Shown here piece after piece: positions 47,360 through 59,342 of a DNA stretch of 64,000 nt. Origin of the DNA: Streptomyces cinerochromogenes (GTDB lineage Bacteria > Actinomycetota > Actinomycetes > Streptomycetales > Streptomycetaceae); NCBI RefSeq assembly GCF_014648635.1, contig NZ_BMRM01000002.1, positions 62,001-126,000 of the forward strand, read 5' to 3'. A program made the translations under genes and the position numbers. The notes under the pieces are model-generated. The model was not told the DNA's origin and searched no databases. It was given only the letters and a program-made list of their open reading frames with translations. How positions within the stretch are numbered: position 1 is the stretch's first letter; each line of letters begins with the position of its first letter.

Positions 47360-47448
47360 CGGCCCTGCTCCCCTCGTCCCGTGTGTGCGCCGAGCATACC
47401 GGCGTACACAAGATCTACCGATTCACGAGCGTGTACTGGCACCAATCC

Positions 47449-47472
47449 GTGAACCGTGTTGACTCGGTTCAC
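47449..47472. promoter_or_regulatory. Operator-like inverted repeat over the divergent promoter
   Basis: GTGAACC (47449-47455) and GGTTCAC (47466-47472) with 10 bp between. The repeat straddles a rightward -35 TTGACT (47459-47464), with TCTTAT 17 bp on (47482-47487) as -10. A related ATTCAC lies at 47431-47436. The upstream methylase gene repeats the same core six times. Confidence 0.6.
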
Positions 47473-47548
47473 AAGCTCTGCTCTTATTGACCCAGCGAAC
47501 GAGCGGCCGCCGAGGGGGAGGCCGCAACACTCAGGGGAGGGGTTCGCC

Positions 47549-48256
47549 ATGGGTATGAAGGCCAAGGTCGCGTTCGGCGCCGTCGTGGGGATCGTCGTCA
47601 TCGGCGCGGTGTCCGCGAACGCCGGCGACGACGGCAAGGACGGTGGTGCGAGAGGCGGCGACAAGGGCTCCTCGACGTCGGCCGACCACAAGTCGGGCGG
47701 CCTGAAGGGCTCGGGCGGCACGAAGGGCTCGGGCAGCACGAAGGCGGCCGAGGAGAAGAAGGCCGCCCTCGGGGGCGACGGCGAGTACCAGGTCGGCTCC
47801 GACGTGAAGCCGGGGACGTACCGCACGACCGGCAACACCGACGACATGTGCTACTGGGAGCGCGCCAAGGACGCCTCCGGCGAACTGGACTCCATGCTCG
47901 CCAACGACAACGTCAGCGGCACGAGTTACGTGACCGTCAAGCCCACCGACAAGCTGTTCAAGTCCAGCGGCTGCAAGGACTGGGAGGCCGTCGACCCCAA
48001 GGCGAAGGGCACGCCCGGCTCCTCGATGGACGGCGACGGCGGCATGTACAAGGTCGGCACGGACATCGCGCCGGGCACCTACAGGTCGACCGGGAACACC
48101 GACGACTCCTGCTACTGGGAGCGTACGAAGGACGCCGACCACGGTCTGGACTCGATCATCGCCAACAACAACGTCAGCGGTACGGCCGTCGTCACGATCA
48201 GCCCGTCGGACGCCTACTTCAAGACGAACGACTGCGGCGACTGGAAGAAGGCCTGA
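47549..48256 (+). CDS. Membrane-anchored or secreted protein with two copies of one domain
   Basis: 235 residues. An N-terminal hydrophobic segment (about 6-24), a Gly/Lys/Ser linker, then two tandem domains of about 75 residues (about 76-150 and 162-235). Each reads G-D-G-x-Y/M-x-V-G-x-D-x-x-P-G-T-Y-R-x-T/S-T-G-N-T-D-D with CYWER, NxNVSGT and a closing Cys near the end, so one disulfide per copy is likely. Function unknown; resembles small extracellular domains of actinobacteria. ATG 47549 follows GGGGAGGGG. Divergent from the methylase gene. Confidence 0.8.
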   Translation: MGMKAKVAFGAVVGIVVIGAVSANAGDDGKDGGARGGDKGSSTSADHKSGGLKGSGGTKGSGSTKAAEEKKAALGGDGEYQVGSDVKPGTYRTTGNTDDMCYWERAKDASGELDSMLANDNVSGTSYVTVKPTDKLFKSSGCKDWEAVDPKAKGTPGSSMDGDGGMYKVGTDIAPGTYRSTGNTDDSCYWERTKDADHGLDSIIANNNVSGTAVVTISPSDAYFKTNDCGDWKKA

Positions 48257-48369
48257 CGCCCATCACCCGGCAGGGGCCCGCCGTCCCTGCCGCCCGCCGA
48301 ACACACACCCCCCGTTCCACCCCCCACACCCCGTTTTCAACCCCCGCTCATCATCTCTGAAGGACTGTC

Positions 48370-49086
48370 ATGCGTCTCTCGTCCCGTGCCGCAACGCTGC
48401 TCGCCGTCGCGGTGCTCCCTCTGGCCCTGTCCGCGTGTTCCTCGGACTCGTCCTCCGGCACCGGTGCGAGCGCCCAGCCGGCCAAGGCGAAGAACCCGAA
48501 CGCCGGCCTGTTGACCGGTACGCAGCTGAAGAAGGCGCTGGCGCCCTCGTCGGCCTTCCCGGCCGGGTTCACCCTGGAGGCCGACGGCGCCTCGGACAGC
48601 GGCGGCAAGTTCCTCGCCCCGTCCAGCCGGAAGACCGCGAAGCCGGACTGCACCCGGCTGGAGGGCACGTCCTGGATCCAGGTGACGGGCTTCGAGGGAG
48701 GCGTGGCCTTCGCGCAGGACGACTACGTCAACCAGGACAAGACCGAGGAAGTGGCCCAGGAGGTCGACGCGTTCCAGGGCACCACGGCGAAGACGGTGAT
48801 GAAGCAGATGCAGTCCGTCGCCGCCGAGTGCGCCACCTTCACGGACACGGACACGCACGCCAAGGTGAAGGTGAAGGGCGCGTCCACGTCCGGGTTCGGC
48901 GACGAGGCGTACACGATGACGCTGACGAGCGGCGCCTGGGAGACCGGTACCACGCTCATCGCGGCCCGCTCCGGCAACCACGTGGTCACCGTGCTGTCCA
49001 CCGCGGGCGGTGACGACGGCGCCGCGGCCGCGAAGAAGGTGACGACCCGGATCCTGGGCTCGCTGAAGGGCAAGTCCGCCGCGTGA
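48370..49086 (+). CDS. Lipoprotein of unknown function
   Basis: 238 residues. Signal with lipobox LSAC (Cys about 23), Ser/Gly spacer, then a domain with QLKKALAPSSAFPAGFTLEADG and ARSGNHVVTVLST typical of uncharacterised Streptomyces lipoproteins. Outside the membrane. GAAGGA precedes ATG 48370. It lies 113 bp after the double-domain protein gene and is probably in its own unit, closed by the terminator at 49122. Confidence 0.82.
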   Translation: MRLSSRAATLLAVAVLPLALSACSSDSSSGTGASAQPAKAKNPNAGLLTGTQLKKALAPSSAFPAGFTLEADGASDSGGKFLAPSSRKTAKPDCTRLEGTSWIQVTGFEGGVAFAQDDYVNQDKTEEVAQEVDAFQGTTAKTVMKQMQSVAAECATFTDTDTHAKVKVKGASTSGFGDEAYTMTLTSGAWETGTTLIAARSGNHVVTVLSTAGGDDGAAAAKKVTTRILGSLKGKSAA

Positions 49087-49121
49087 CCCGCGCGGGCCGC
49101 GGCGGTCCGCCCGACCACACA

Positions 49122-49159
49122 TGACCTGGACCCCGGGCCCCGCCCCGGGGTTCAGGTCA
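49122..49159. terminator. Bidirectional terminator, overlaps the GNAT stop
   Basis: TGACCTG-g-a-CCCCGGG pairs with CCCGGGG-t-t-CAGGTCA, about 16 bp with one wobble. It serves the lipoprotein gene and reaches the stop codon of the leftward GNAT gene. Confidence 0.8.
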
Positions 49160-49909
49160 CAGCGGGTGCCGCATCCACACGTTGGGCTCGATATAGACGG
49201 CGTGCCCGTGCTCCGCGTCGCAGCGGACCGGGACCAGCGCGCCGGGCACCTCGACATCACCCGTCGTGTCGAAGGGCAGCCCGGTCCATCGGCGCCAGTC
49301 CTCCAGCGGGCCGCTCACGGTCATGGAGACCGGGGCGATGGAGTCGATGGTGGCGCCGGCCCGGGCGTGGACGCGCAGCCACGGGTCCTCGGGCAGTCCG
49401 TCGGGGCGGACCCGGTGGGCGTACTCGGTGATGGGGGTGCGCGGTTCGCGGTGCTTGGCGTTCGGGCGCACGGGGGCGACGACCTCGCGGAAGCCGCGGG
49501 CGCGGGCGTTGTCGCGCATCGCCGAGAGCATGAGGGCCGACAGGCCGTGGCCCTGGGCGTCCGGAGCGATGGTGACCGAGATGGCGCTCACGGTGTCCGG
49601 GCGGGTGCCGCGGCGCAGGTCGGCGAAGGCCCAGGCGAGGACCTGGTCCCAGCCCCGGGCGGGCAGGGCGCGCCGGCCCTCGACGTCGAGGGCGAACGGC
49701 ACGCTGTAGGCGTGGGCGACGACCCGGCCGTCCTCGTCCTCGGCGAACAGGGCGTACTCCGGGAGTTCGGTGGGGATGCGGCCGTAGTGGGTGGCGCCCA
49801 CGAGGTCCTGGGTGACGAACTCCGGCCAGGTATCGGTCATGCCGAGCACCGCCGGCAGCCGGTCGGGCCGCTCGGCGAGGCTGCTCACCTTGATGTCCAT
49901 GCCGGTCAC
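49157..49909 (-). CDS. GNAT-family N-acetyltransferase
   Basis: 250 residues from GTG 49909; ATG 49900 is equally possible. The acetyl-CoA site appears as ISVTIAPDAQGHGLSALMLSAMRDNARARGF (beta4, Q/RxxGxG/A loop and helix 3). The flanks (YALFAEDEDGRVVAHAYSVPF; EDPWLRVHARAGATIDSIAP) are usual for GNATs of unknown substrate. Single gene; its stop lies within the terminator that also closes the convergent lipoprotein gene. Confidence 0.82.
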   Translation of the reverse strand: MTGMDIKVSSLAERPDRLPAVLGMTDTWPEFVTQDLVGATHYGRIPTELPEYALFAEDEDGRVVAHAYSVPFALDVEGRRALPARGWDQVLAWAFADLRRGTRPDTVSAISVTIAPDAQGHGLSALMLSAMRDNARARGFREVVAPVRPNAKHREPRTPITEYAHRVRPDGLPEDPWLRVHARAGATIDSIAPVSMTVSGPLEDWRRWTGLPFDTTGDVEVPGALVPVRCDAEHGHAVYIEPNVWMRHPL

Positions 49910-49960
49910 GGTAGGCGGTGCCCGTCCGGGGAGACAGTGATTTACCCGGCGCCGGACGGG

Positions 49961-50722
49961 TCAGCGGGCCCGGAAGCGCTCGGGTGCCTTCGTCGGGGTG
50001 CCGCCGGTGGGGAGCTTCTGGCCGGGGCAGGAGGACAGGACCTTCTTCATGGCGGCCTGTTCGGCGGCGGTGACCCACAGGCCGTACTTCTTCTTGACGG
50101 CGACCTGGGCGGCGACGTAGGCGCACCGGTAGGCCTTGTGGGGCGGGAGCCAGGTGGCCGCGTCGCCGTCTCCCTTGCCGCGGTTGGTGCTCGCGTCGAC
50201 GGCGAGGAGGTTGAGGGGGTCGTTGGCCAGCGCTATGCGCTTGCCGGGGTCCCAGTACTTGGCGCCCTTCTGCCAGGCGTCGGACAGGGCGACGACGTGG
50301 TCGATGTCGACCTTGCTGCGGCCCCGCCGGTAGGTGATCTCCTTGCCCGAGTAGGGGTCGGGATCCAGCAGGCCGTAGGAGACCTTGCAGCTGCCGCCGG
50401 TGAACCGTACGTCCTTCAGGTCGCGCTTGAGGATGTCGTCGCGGGTGTCGCAGGAGTTGGAGTCGGTGTCCGCCCAGGCGGTGCCGAACCGTGCACGGGA
50501 GTAACCGGTCTTCGGCGCGCGTCCCTTGACGGTCAGTGAGCCGGCGGCGGCCAGGGCGGCGCCTGTGCCGCCGGTCTCCCCGGGGCCGTTCGCGCCCCCG
50601 GTCGCTCCCCCGGTCCGCTCGGCCGTACAGCCGGTCACGGCGACCAGCACGGCCAGGGCGGTGACCGCGGTGGCCGCTCCGCCCCTCGCACGCGTCACGC
50701 TTCGTCCCCTCGCACGCGTCAC
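49961..50722 (-). CDS. Secreted HNH-family nuclease (DUF1524-type), lipoprotein
   Basis: 253 residues from GTG 50722, or 245 from GTG 50698. Signal with lipobox-like VTGC at about 30. Mature part: YSRARFGTAWADTDSNSCDTRDDIL, then VDIDHVVALSDAW with the catalytic His, and NDPLNLLAVDASTNRGKGDGDAATWLPPHKAYRCAYVAAQVAVKKKYGLWV with the Asn-His part of the HNH fold. Three Cys suggest an extracellular fold. Probably degrades external DNA or RNA. Both possible starts have their own GAGGGGA ribosome site, through a 24-bp duplication. Confidence 0.85.
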   Translation of the reverse strand: MTRARGRSVTRARGGAATAVTALAVLVAVTGCTAERTGGATGGANGPGETGGTGAALAAAGSLTVKGRAPKTGYSRARFGTAWADTDSNSCDTRDDILKRDLKDVRFTGGSCKVSYGLLDPDPYSGKEITYRRGRSKVDIDHVVALSDAWQKGAKYWDPGKRIALANDPLNLLAVDASTNRGKGDGDAATWLPPHKAYRCAYVAAQVAVKKKYGLWVTAAEQAAMKKVLSSCPGQKLPTGGTPTKAPERFRAR

Positions 50723-50729
50723 GGTTCGT
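50682..50729 (-). repeat. 24-bp tandem duplication of the ribosome site and start codon
   Basis: Units 50682-50705 and 50706-50729 differ at one base. On the minus strand each unit carries GTGACGCGTGCGAGGGG, so the nuclease gene has two in-frame GTG starts (50722, 50698), each with AGGGGA upstream. Confidence 0.85.
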
Positions 50730-50906
50730 CCCCTCGCTCGCCTGCCCGCCCCCCGGTACGGGGCGGATCGTTCCGCTCCCCCACGGTAACCGCCCTCCGC
50801 CGCACAGCAGATGGGGCACAGTGGGGCAAGTCGGGCTCCGTGTCGGGTTTTTGCCGGCCGCCCGGCTTGACCCTGTCACTGGCGTCAGGGTCCGACGATC
50901 GACGGC

Positions 50907-51668
50907 ATGAGCGAGAACAGCAACGCCCGAACCCCCCGTACCGTCCTCGTGACCGGCGCCGGCACCGGTATCGGCCGTGCCACCGCCCGCGCCTTCGCCG
51001 CCGAGGGCGCCCGGGTCGTCGCCGTCGGCCGCCGGGCCGCGCCGCTGGCCGAGACGGCCGAGGGGCACCCCGGCATCACGCCGCTGTCCGCCGACCTCAC
51101 CGCCGAGGACGGGCCCCGGGCCGTCGTACGGGCCGCACGGGAGCGGTACGGCCGGATCGACGTGCTCGTCAACAACGCGGCCGTCGTCACCACCGACTCC
51201 CTGCGCACCTACACCCGCGCGTCGGTACAGCCGCTGCTGGAGACCAATCTCCTCGCGCCCGTGCTGCTCACCCAGGCCGCGCTGCCCGCGCTGGAGGAGA
51301 GCCGGGGCGTGGTGGTGAACGTGACGACCTCGGTCGGCCAGCGGGGCTGGCCCGGGAACTCCCTGTACGCGGCGGGCAAGGCGGCCCTGGAGGTGCTGAC
51401 CCGCAGCTGGGCGGTGGAACTGGCACCGCGGGGCGTCCGGGTGGTCGCCGTGGCCCCGGGCGCGATCGAGACGCCGATCGCCGACCACGCCGGCTACACC
51501 CCCGAGCGGCGGGCCGCCATCCGCAAGTGGCAGCTGGACCACACCCCGCTCGGCCGGATCGGCCGGCCCGAGGAGGTGGCCTGGGCCATCACCCGTCTCG
51601 CCGCGCCGCAGGCGTCGTTCGTGACGGGGGTGGTGCTGCCCGTGGACGGCGGTGCGGTCGTCGCCTGA
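50907..51668 (+). CDS. Short-chain dehydrogenase/reductase
   Basis: 253 residues. TGAGTGIGRATA for the cofactor, NNAAVV, and the YxxxK motif YAAGK with Ser/Thr in NVTTSVGQ; C-terminal PGAIETPIADH and FVTGVVLPVDGG are standard. Arg and absence of Asp after beta2 (VVAVGRRA) suggest NADP(H). Substrate unknown. ATG 50907. Converges on the MerR gene at 51730, which may regulate it. Confidence 0.9.
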   Translation: MSENSNARTPRTVLVTGAGTGIGRATARAFAAEGARVVAVGRRAAPLAETAEGHPGITPLSADLTAEDGPRAVVRAARERYGRIDVLVNNAAVVTTDSLRTYTRASVQPLLETNLLAPVLLTQAALPALEESRGVVVNVTTSVGQRGWPGNSLYAAGKAALEVLTRSWAVELAPRGVRVVAVAPGAIETPIADHAGYTPERRAAIRKWQLDHTPLGRIGRPEEVAWAITRLAAPQASFVTGVVLPVDGGAVVA

Positions 51669-51729
51669 CCCCGGCCCCGTCCGATCGCCCCCCGCCCCGG
51701 CCTGCTCCGTACCGTTCGGTCGGCTCGGT

Positions 51730-52092
51730 TCAGTCGGCCCCGTCGCCCGCCGCCCGCAGCGCCGACGCCAGGCGGTCGCGCAGCGCCGTCTGGGCCGCGA
51801 TGCGGGCGTCGAGCACGGCCAGCCGCTCCCGGGCGACCTGGAGTGCCCTGGGGGAGACGGGTCCCGCGGTGGCGTCGGCGCCGTCCAGGCAGGGCAGGAA
51901 GGCCCGTACATCGTCCAGGGTGAGGCCCGCCTCCAGCAGCCGGCGGATGTTGCGGACGCGCACCGCCGTACCGGAGTCGTACGCGCGGTATCCGTTGGCC
52001 GCGCGCACGGACGTGATCAGGCCCTGCTGCTCGTAGTGGCGCAGGGCGCGCGGTGTCGTCCCGGTCGCCTCGGCCAGCTCACCGATCCGCAC
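51730..52092 (-). CDS. MerR-family transcriptional regulator
   Basis: 120 residues. Winged HTH at about 1-70 (RIGELAEATGTTPRALRHYEQQGLI...GYRAYDSGTAVRVRNIRRLLEAGLTLDDVRAFLPCLDG) and a dimerisation helix (about 80-115). Lacks the Cys set of metal sensors apart from one Cys, so it is likely a drug or redox-type member. GTG 52092 lies 27 bp after the mfd stop on the same strand, so it may be co-transcribed with mfd. Confidence 0.9.
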   Translation of the reverse strand: MRIGELAEATGTTPRALRHYEQQGLITSVRAANGYRAYDSGTAVRVRNIRRLLEAGLTLDDVRAFLPCLDGADATAGPVSPRALQVARERLAVLDARIAAQTALRDRLASALRAAGDGAD

Positions 52093-52119
52093 CCGCGCCC
52101 CGCCCCCGTACAGCGCCCC

Positions 52120-55650
<3,531 letters not shown>

Positions 55651-55798
55651 GGAGGGGCTTTCCGTCCAGGGGGTCGGCAACACGAAGGACCCGACTCGAC
55701 TGACGGGCCGGGGCTGTCCAGCGTACGACGGTGCGGGCCGCGGCGCGGAAGGCTGTGGACAACGGCTGTGGACGACCCCGGACCACCCACGCGCGGAA

Positions 55799-55840
55799 AC
55801 CCGGTGCCGGGAGGCCCTCCAGGGCTTCCCGGCACCGGGT
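55799..55840 (-). terminator. Terminator of the second ABC operon
   Basis: ACCCGGTGCCGGG (55799-55811) pairs exactly with 55828-55840, a 13-bp stem 138 bp past the permease stop. The leftward mfd starts beyond it. Confidence 0.75.
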
Positions 55841-55882
55841 CCTCCCCCGCAACCCCCGTGTGCGGTGGCCGTCGGACCGGCC

Positions 55883-55931
55883 CGCGCGGCTGGGCCGCTG
55901 GTCCGGTAGTCCGTCGCGCGGCTGGGCCGCT
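55883..55931. repeat. 17-bp direct repeat
   Basis: CGCGCGGCTGGGCCGCT occurs at 55883-55899 and again at 55915-55931, 32 bp apart, between mfd and the ABC permease. No function inferred. Confidence 0.8.
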
Positions 55932-55977
55932 AGGGGCCCCGCCCGGATCAGGTCCGGGCTGATCCAAACGAAACCCC

Positions 55978-58557
55978 CTAGTCCGTCGCGATCGCGTTCA
56001 GGACGTTCATCCGGCCCGCCCGGAACGCCGGGACCAGCGCGGCGAACAGACCCACGAAGGCGGAGCCCACGAAGACGGCGGTGATCGTCGGCCAGGGGAT
56101 CTCCAGGACGGTCAGGCCCTCCAGGGCGAGGAGCTTCTGGGCGGTGGCGCCCCAGCCCATGCCGAGACCGAGACCGAGCAGCGCGCCGAAGACGGCGATC
56201 ACCACGGACTCCAGGCGGATCATGCGGCGCAGCTGGCGGCGGGAGAGGCCGATGGCCCGCATGAGGCCGATCTCCCGGGTCCGCTCGACCACCGACAGGG
56301 CGAGGGTGTTCACGACACCCAGGACCGCGACGATGATCGCGAGGGCGAGCAGGCCGTAGATCATGTTCAGCAGCTGGCCGATCTGGTCCTTCAGGGCCTG
56401 CTTGTAGTCGGTCTGGTCGCGCACGGTGTACTGCGGGTACTCGTGCAGGGCCGACTTCAGCGCCGTGTAGGCGGTCTTCTCCTGGCCGTCCTTCGCCGTG
56501 ACGAAGAGCAGGTCGTCCAGCGGCATGTCGGCGGCGGGGATGTACTTGGCGGCCGTGGCGATGGACGCGTACATCGCGCCCTTGTCGATGACGGCCTCGT
56601 CGCTGGTGATCGCACGGACGGTGAGCTTCGCCGTGCGGCCGTCCCTGAAGTGGACGGCGACCGTGGAGCCGAGCTTGATGCCGTGGTCCTTGGCGAAGCC
56701 CTCGAAGACGGACATCGAGTCGGGCCGGTAGGCGTCGGCGAGAGTGCCCGCGACGGTCTCGGTGCGCACGTCCCGCGCGTACGTCGGGTCGGCCGCGTTG
56801 ATCGTCTCGTTCCGGGTGGTGCGGCCGTCCGGCGTGGTCAGGGAGGCGTCCAGGAGCTTGTACTCGGTGACCCGGGCGAGGCCCGGGGTGTCCTTGACGG
56901 TGTCGACCGCCTGCCGGGTGATGATCTGGCCGTTGTCCTCCTGGACGATGAAGTCCGCGCCGACGGTCTTGTCCAGCTGGTCGGTGGCGGAGGCCACCAT
57001 GGAGGAGCCGACCACCGACAGGCAGGCCACCAGGGCGAGGCCGATCATCAGGGCGGCGCCGGTGGCGCCGGTGCGGCGGGGGTTGCGCAGCGCGTTGCGC
57101 TCGGCCATGCGGCCCACGGGTCCGAAGATCCGCAGGAGGAGCGCGCCGAGGATCCGGACCAGTCCGGCGGCGAGCAGCGGGCCGACGACGACGAAGCCGA
57201 CGAGCGTGGCCACCACGCCCAGGCCCAGCCAGCCCGAGCCGGCCTTGGCCTCGTCTGCGGTGGCGGCGACGTACAGGCTCCAGCCGCCGGCGGCGGTCAG
57301 GAGCAGTCCGATCACGGCCCGGACGGCACCGGCCCTGGCGTCTGCGGGGGTGCCCGCGTCGCGCAGGGCGGCCATCGGGGAGACCTTGCCGGCGCGCCGG
57401 GCGGGCAGGTAGGCGGCGAGGACGGTGACGACGATCCCGAGGAGCAGGCCGGTCGCGGGAGTGGTCCAGGCGACGGTGAGGTCGTCGGTGGACAGGTTCA
57501 TGCCGATCAGGCCCATGAGTTTCATCAGGCCGACCGCGATGCCGACGCCCGCGCCGACGCCGAGCACCGAGCCGAGCACACCGAGCAGCAGTGCCTCGAC
57601 CAGCACGGACCGGTTGACCTGCTTGCGGGAGGAGCCGATGGCACGCAGCAGGCCGATCTCGCGGGTGCGCTGGGCGACCAGCATGGAGAAGGTGTTGATG
57701 ATCAGGAAGATGCCGACGAGGAGGGCGATCCCGGCGAAGCCGAGCATCGCGTACTTCATGACGTTCAGGGAGTCCTGGACCTCCTTCTGGTTGGCGTCGG
57801 CGACCTCCTTGGCGGTCTGCACCCGGTAGTCGTGGCCCAGGACGGCGGTGACGTTCTTCTTCAGCTGGTCGTCGGTCACGCCCTTGGCGGCCATGACGTT
57901 GACGTCGGTGTAGACGCCGGTGCGGCCGACGAGGGTCTGCTGGGCGGTCTTCGTGTCCAGGTAGAAGATGGCCGCGCCGGGGTTGGTGACCTTGAAGGCG
58001 GCGATGCCGGACACGCGCGCGTGGTGCGTGCCGACGACCGTGATGACACCGATCTCGTCGCCGATCCTCAGGCCGTGCTTGTCGGCGGTGTCGGCGTCGA
58101 TCATCACCTGGCCCGGACCCTTGGGTGCCGTACCGGAGGTGATCTCCATGGTGCGGGCGTCGTTGCCGTTCCAGTTGCCGACGATGGTGGGCGCGCCGCT
58201 GCTGGGCGACAGCTTGTCCTTGTCGGCGTCGACGACGGTCACCGAGGTGGAGAACACCGTGCCCTCGGCCGACCTGACGCCCTGGGCCCTGCGGATCTCA
58301 CCGACGACGGAGGCGGGCAGCACGGGCGGTCTGCCGGTGCGGGAGGTGGTCTCCCCGGTGTCGGAGGAGCTCTTGGCGCTGACCTGGACGTCCGAGGAGG
58401 TGGCCTGGAAGAGCTGGTCGAAGGTGGTGTTCATGGTGTCGGTGAACACGAGCGTGCCGCACACGAACGCCACCGACAGCAGGACCGCGATCGCCGACAG
58501 CGCCATGCGGCCCTTGTGCGCGACGAAGTTGCGCATCGAGGTCTTCAGGACGGTCAT
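55978..58557 (-). CDS. FtsX/MacB-type ABC transporter permease (second system)
   Basis: 859 residues, two FtsX cores: N-terminal helix about 15-38, external domain, membrane clusters at about 265-395 (FLIINTFSMLVAQRTREIGLLRAIGSSRKQVNRS) and 720-855 (VVNTLALSVVERTREIGLMRAIGLSRRQLRRMIRLESVVIAVFG). Same architecture as the 842-residue permease at 23881-26409. ATG 58557 overlaps the ATPase stop by 4 bp (ATGA). Substrate unknown. Confidence 0.92.
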   Translation of the reverse strand: MTVLKTSMRNFVAHKGRMALSAIAVLLSVAFVCGTLVFTDTMNTTFDQLFQATSSDVQVSAKSSSDTGETTSRTGRPPVLPASVVGEIRRAQGVRSAEGTVFSTSVTVVDADKDKLSPSSGAPTIVGNWNGNDARTMEITSGTAPKGPGQVMIDADTADKHGLRIGDEIGVITVVGTHHARVSGIAAFKVTNPGAAIFYLDTKTAQQTLVGRTGVYTDVNVMAAKGVTDDQLKKNVTAVLGHDYRVQTAKEVADANQKEVQDSLNVMKYAMLGFAGIALLVGIFLIINTFSMLVAQRTREIGLLRAIGSSRKQVNRSVLVEALLLGVLGSVLGVGAGVGIAVGLMKLMGLIGMNLSTDDLTVAWTTPATGLLLGIVVTVLAAYLPARRAGKVSPMAALRDAGTPADARAGAVRAVIGLLLTAAGGWSLYVAATADEAKAGSGWLGLGVVATLVGFVVVGPLLAAGLVRILGALLLRIFGPVGRMAERNALRNPRRTGATGAALMIGLALVACLSVVGSSMVASATDQLDKTVGADFIVQEDNGQIITRQAVDTVKDTPGLARVTEYKLLDASLTTPDGRTTRNETINAADPTYARDVRTETVAGTLADAYRPDSMSVFEGFAKDHGIKLGSTVAVHFRDGRTAKLTVRAITSDEAVIDKGAMYASIATAAKYIPAADMPLDDLLFVTAKDGQEKTAYTALKSALHEYPQYTVRDQTDYKQALKDQIGQLLNMIYGLLALAIIVAVLGVVNTLALSVVERTREIGLMRAIGLSRRQLRRMIRLESVVIAVFGALLGLGLGMGWGATAQKLLALEGLTVLEIPWPTITAVFVGSAFVGLFAALVPAFRAGRMNVLNAIATD

Positions 58558-59342
58558 GCCGTACGCCCCCGGGCGTCGAAGTCCTTCATGCGGTCCAGGA
58601 CCTGGTCGGCCGTCGGGTTGTACATCTCGTCGACGATCCGGCCGTCGGCGAGGTAGAGCACGCGGTCGGCGTAGGAGGCGGCCACCGGGTCGTGGGTGAC
58701 CATGACGATGGTCTGGCCGAGTTCGTCCACCGAGCGGCGCAGGAAGCCGAGCACCTCGGCGCCCGCGCGCGAGTCGAGGTTTCCGGTCGGCTCGTCCCCG
58801 AAGATGATCTCCGGGCGGGCGGCGAGGGCGCGGGCCACGGCGACGCGCTGCTGCTGGCCGCCGGAGAGCTGGGTGGGGCGGTGCTTGAGGCGCCCGGCGA
58901 GCCCGACGGTCTCCACGACCCGGTCCAGCCAGGCCCGGTCGGGCTTGCGGCCGGCGATGTCCATGGGGAGCGTGATGTTCTCGAGCGCGTTCAGGGTGGG
59001 CAGCAGGTTGAACGCCTGGAAGATGAAGCCGATCCGGTCCCGGCGCAGCTGGGTGAGCTTCTTGTCCTTCAGGCCGGTGATCTCGGTGTCGTCCAGGTGG
59101 ATCTGACCGCTGGTCACCGTGTCCAGGCCGGCGAGGCAGTGCATCAGGGTGGACTTGCCGGACCCGGAGGGGCCCATGATCGCGGTGAACTGGCCCCGGG
59201 CGATGTCCACGTCGACGTGGTCCAGGGCGACGACCCGGGTCTCGCCGGATCCGTACGCCTTCACGACCTGCCGCGCCCGCGCGGCAACGGCCGTAGGCCC
59301 TCCAGTGCCCCCGTGCCTGGGAATGGTCACAGCCGATGTCAC
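58554..59342 (-). CDS. MacB/LolD-type ABC ATP-binding protein (second system)
   Basis: 262 residues from GTG 59342, which follows GGAGACATACC. Walker A GPSGSGKST, FIFQAFNLLPTLNALENITLPMDIAGRKPD, LSGGQQQR, Walker B IIFGDEPTGNLDSR, VMVTHDP. Near-identical in most motif stretches to the ATPase at 23111-23881, so a duplication. The frame open to 61322 is read-through on the opposite strand of the MFS gene. Confidence 0.93.
   Translation of the reverse strand: MTSAVTIPRHGGTGGPTAVAARARQVVKAYGSGETRVVALDHVDVDIARGQFTAIMGPSGSGKSTLMHCLAGLDTVTSGQIHLDDTEITGLKDKKLTQLRRDRIGFIFQAFNLLPTLNALENITLPMDIAGRKPDRAWLDRVVETVGLAGRLKHRPTQLSGGQQQRVAVARALAARPEIIFGDEPTGNLDSRAGAEVLGFLRRSVDELGQTIVMVTHDPVAASYADRVLYLADGRIVDEMYNPTADQVLDRMKDFDARGRTA

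Larger units (their letters stand above)
55651..55977. other. 327-bp gap between ABC permease and mfd
   Basis: Contains the permease terminator at 55799-55840 and a 17-bp direct repeat. No gene supported. Confidence 0.5.
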
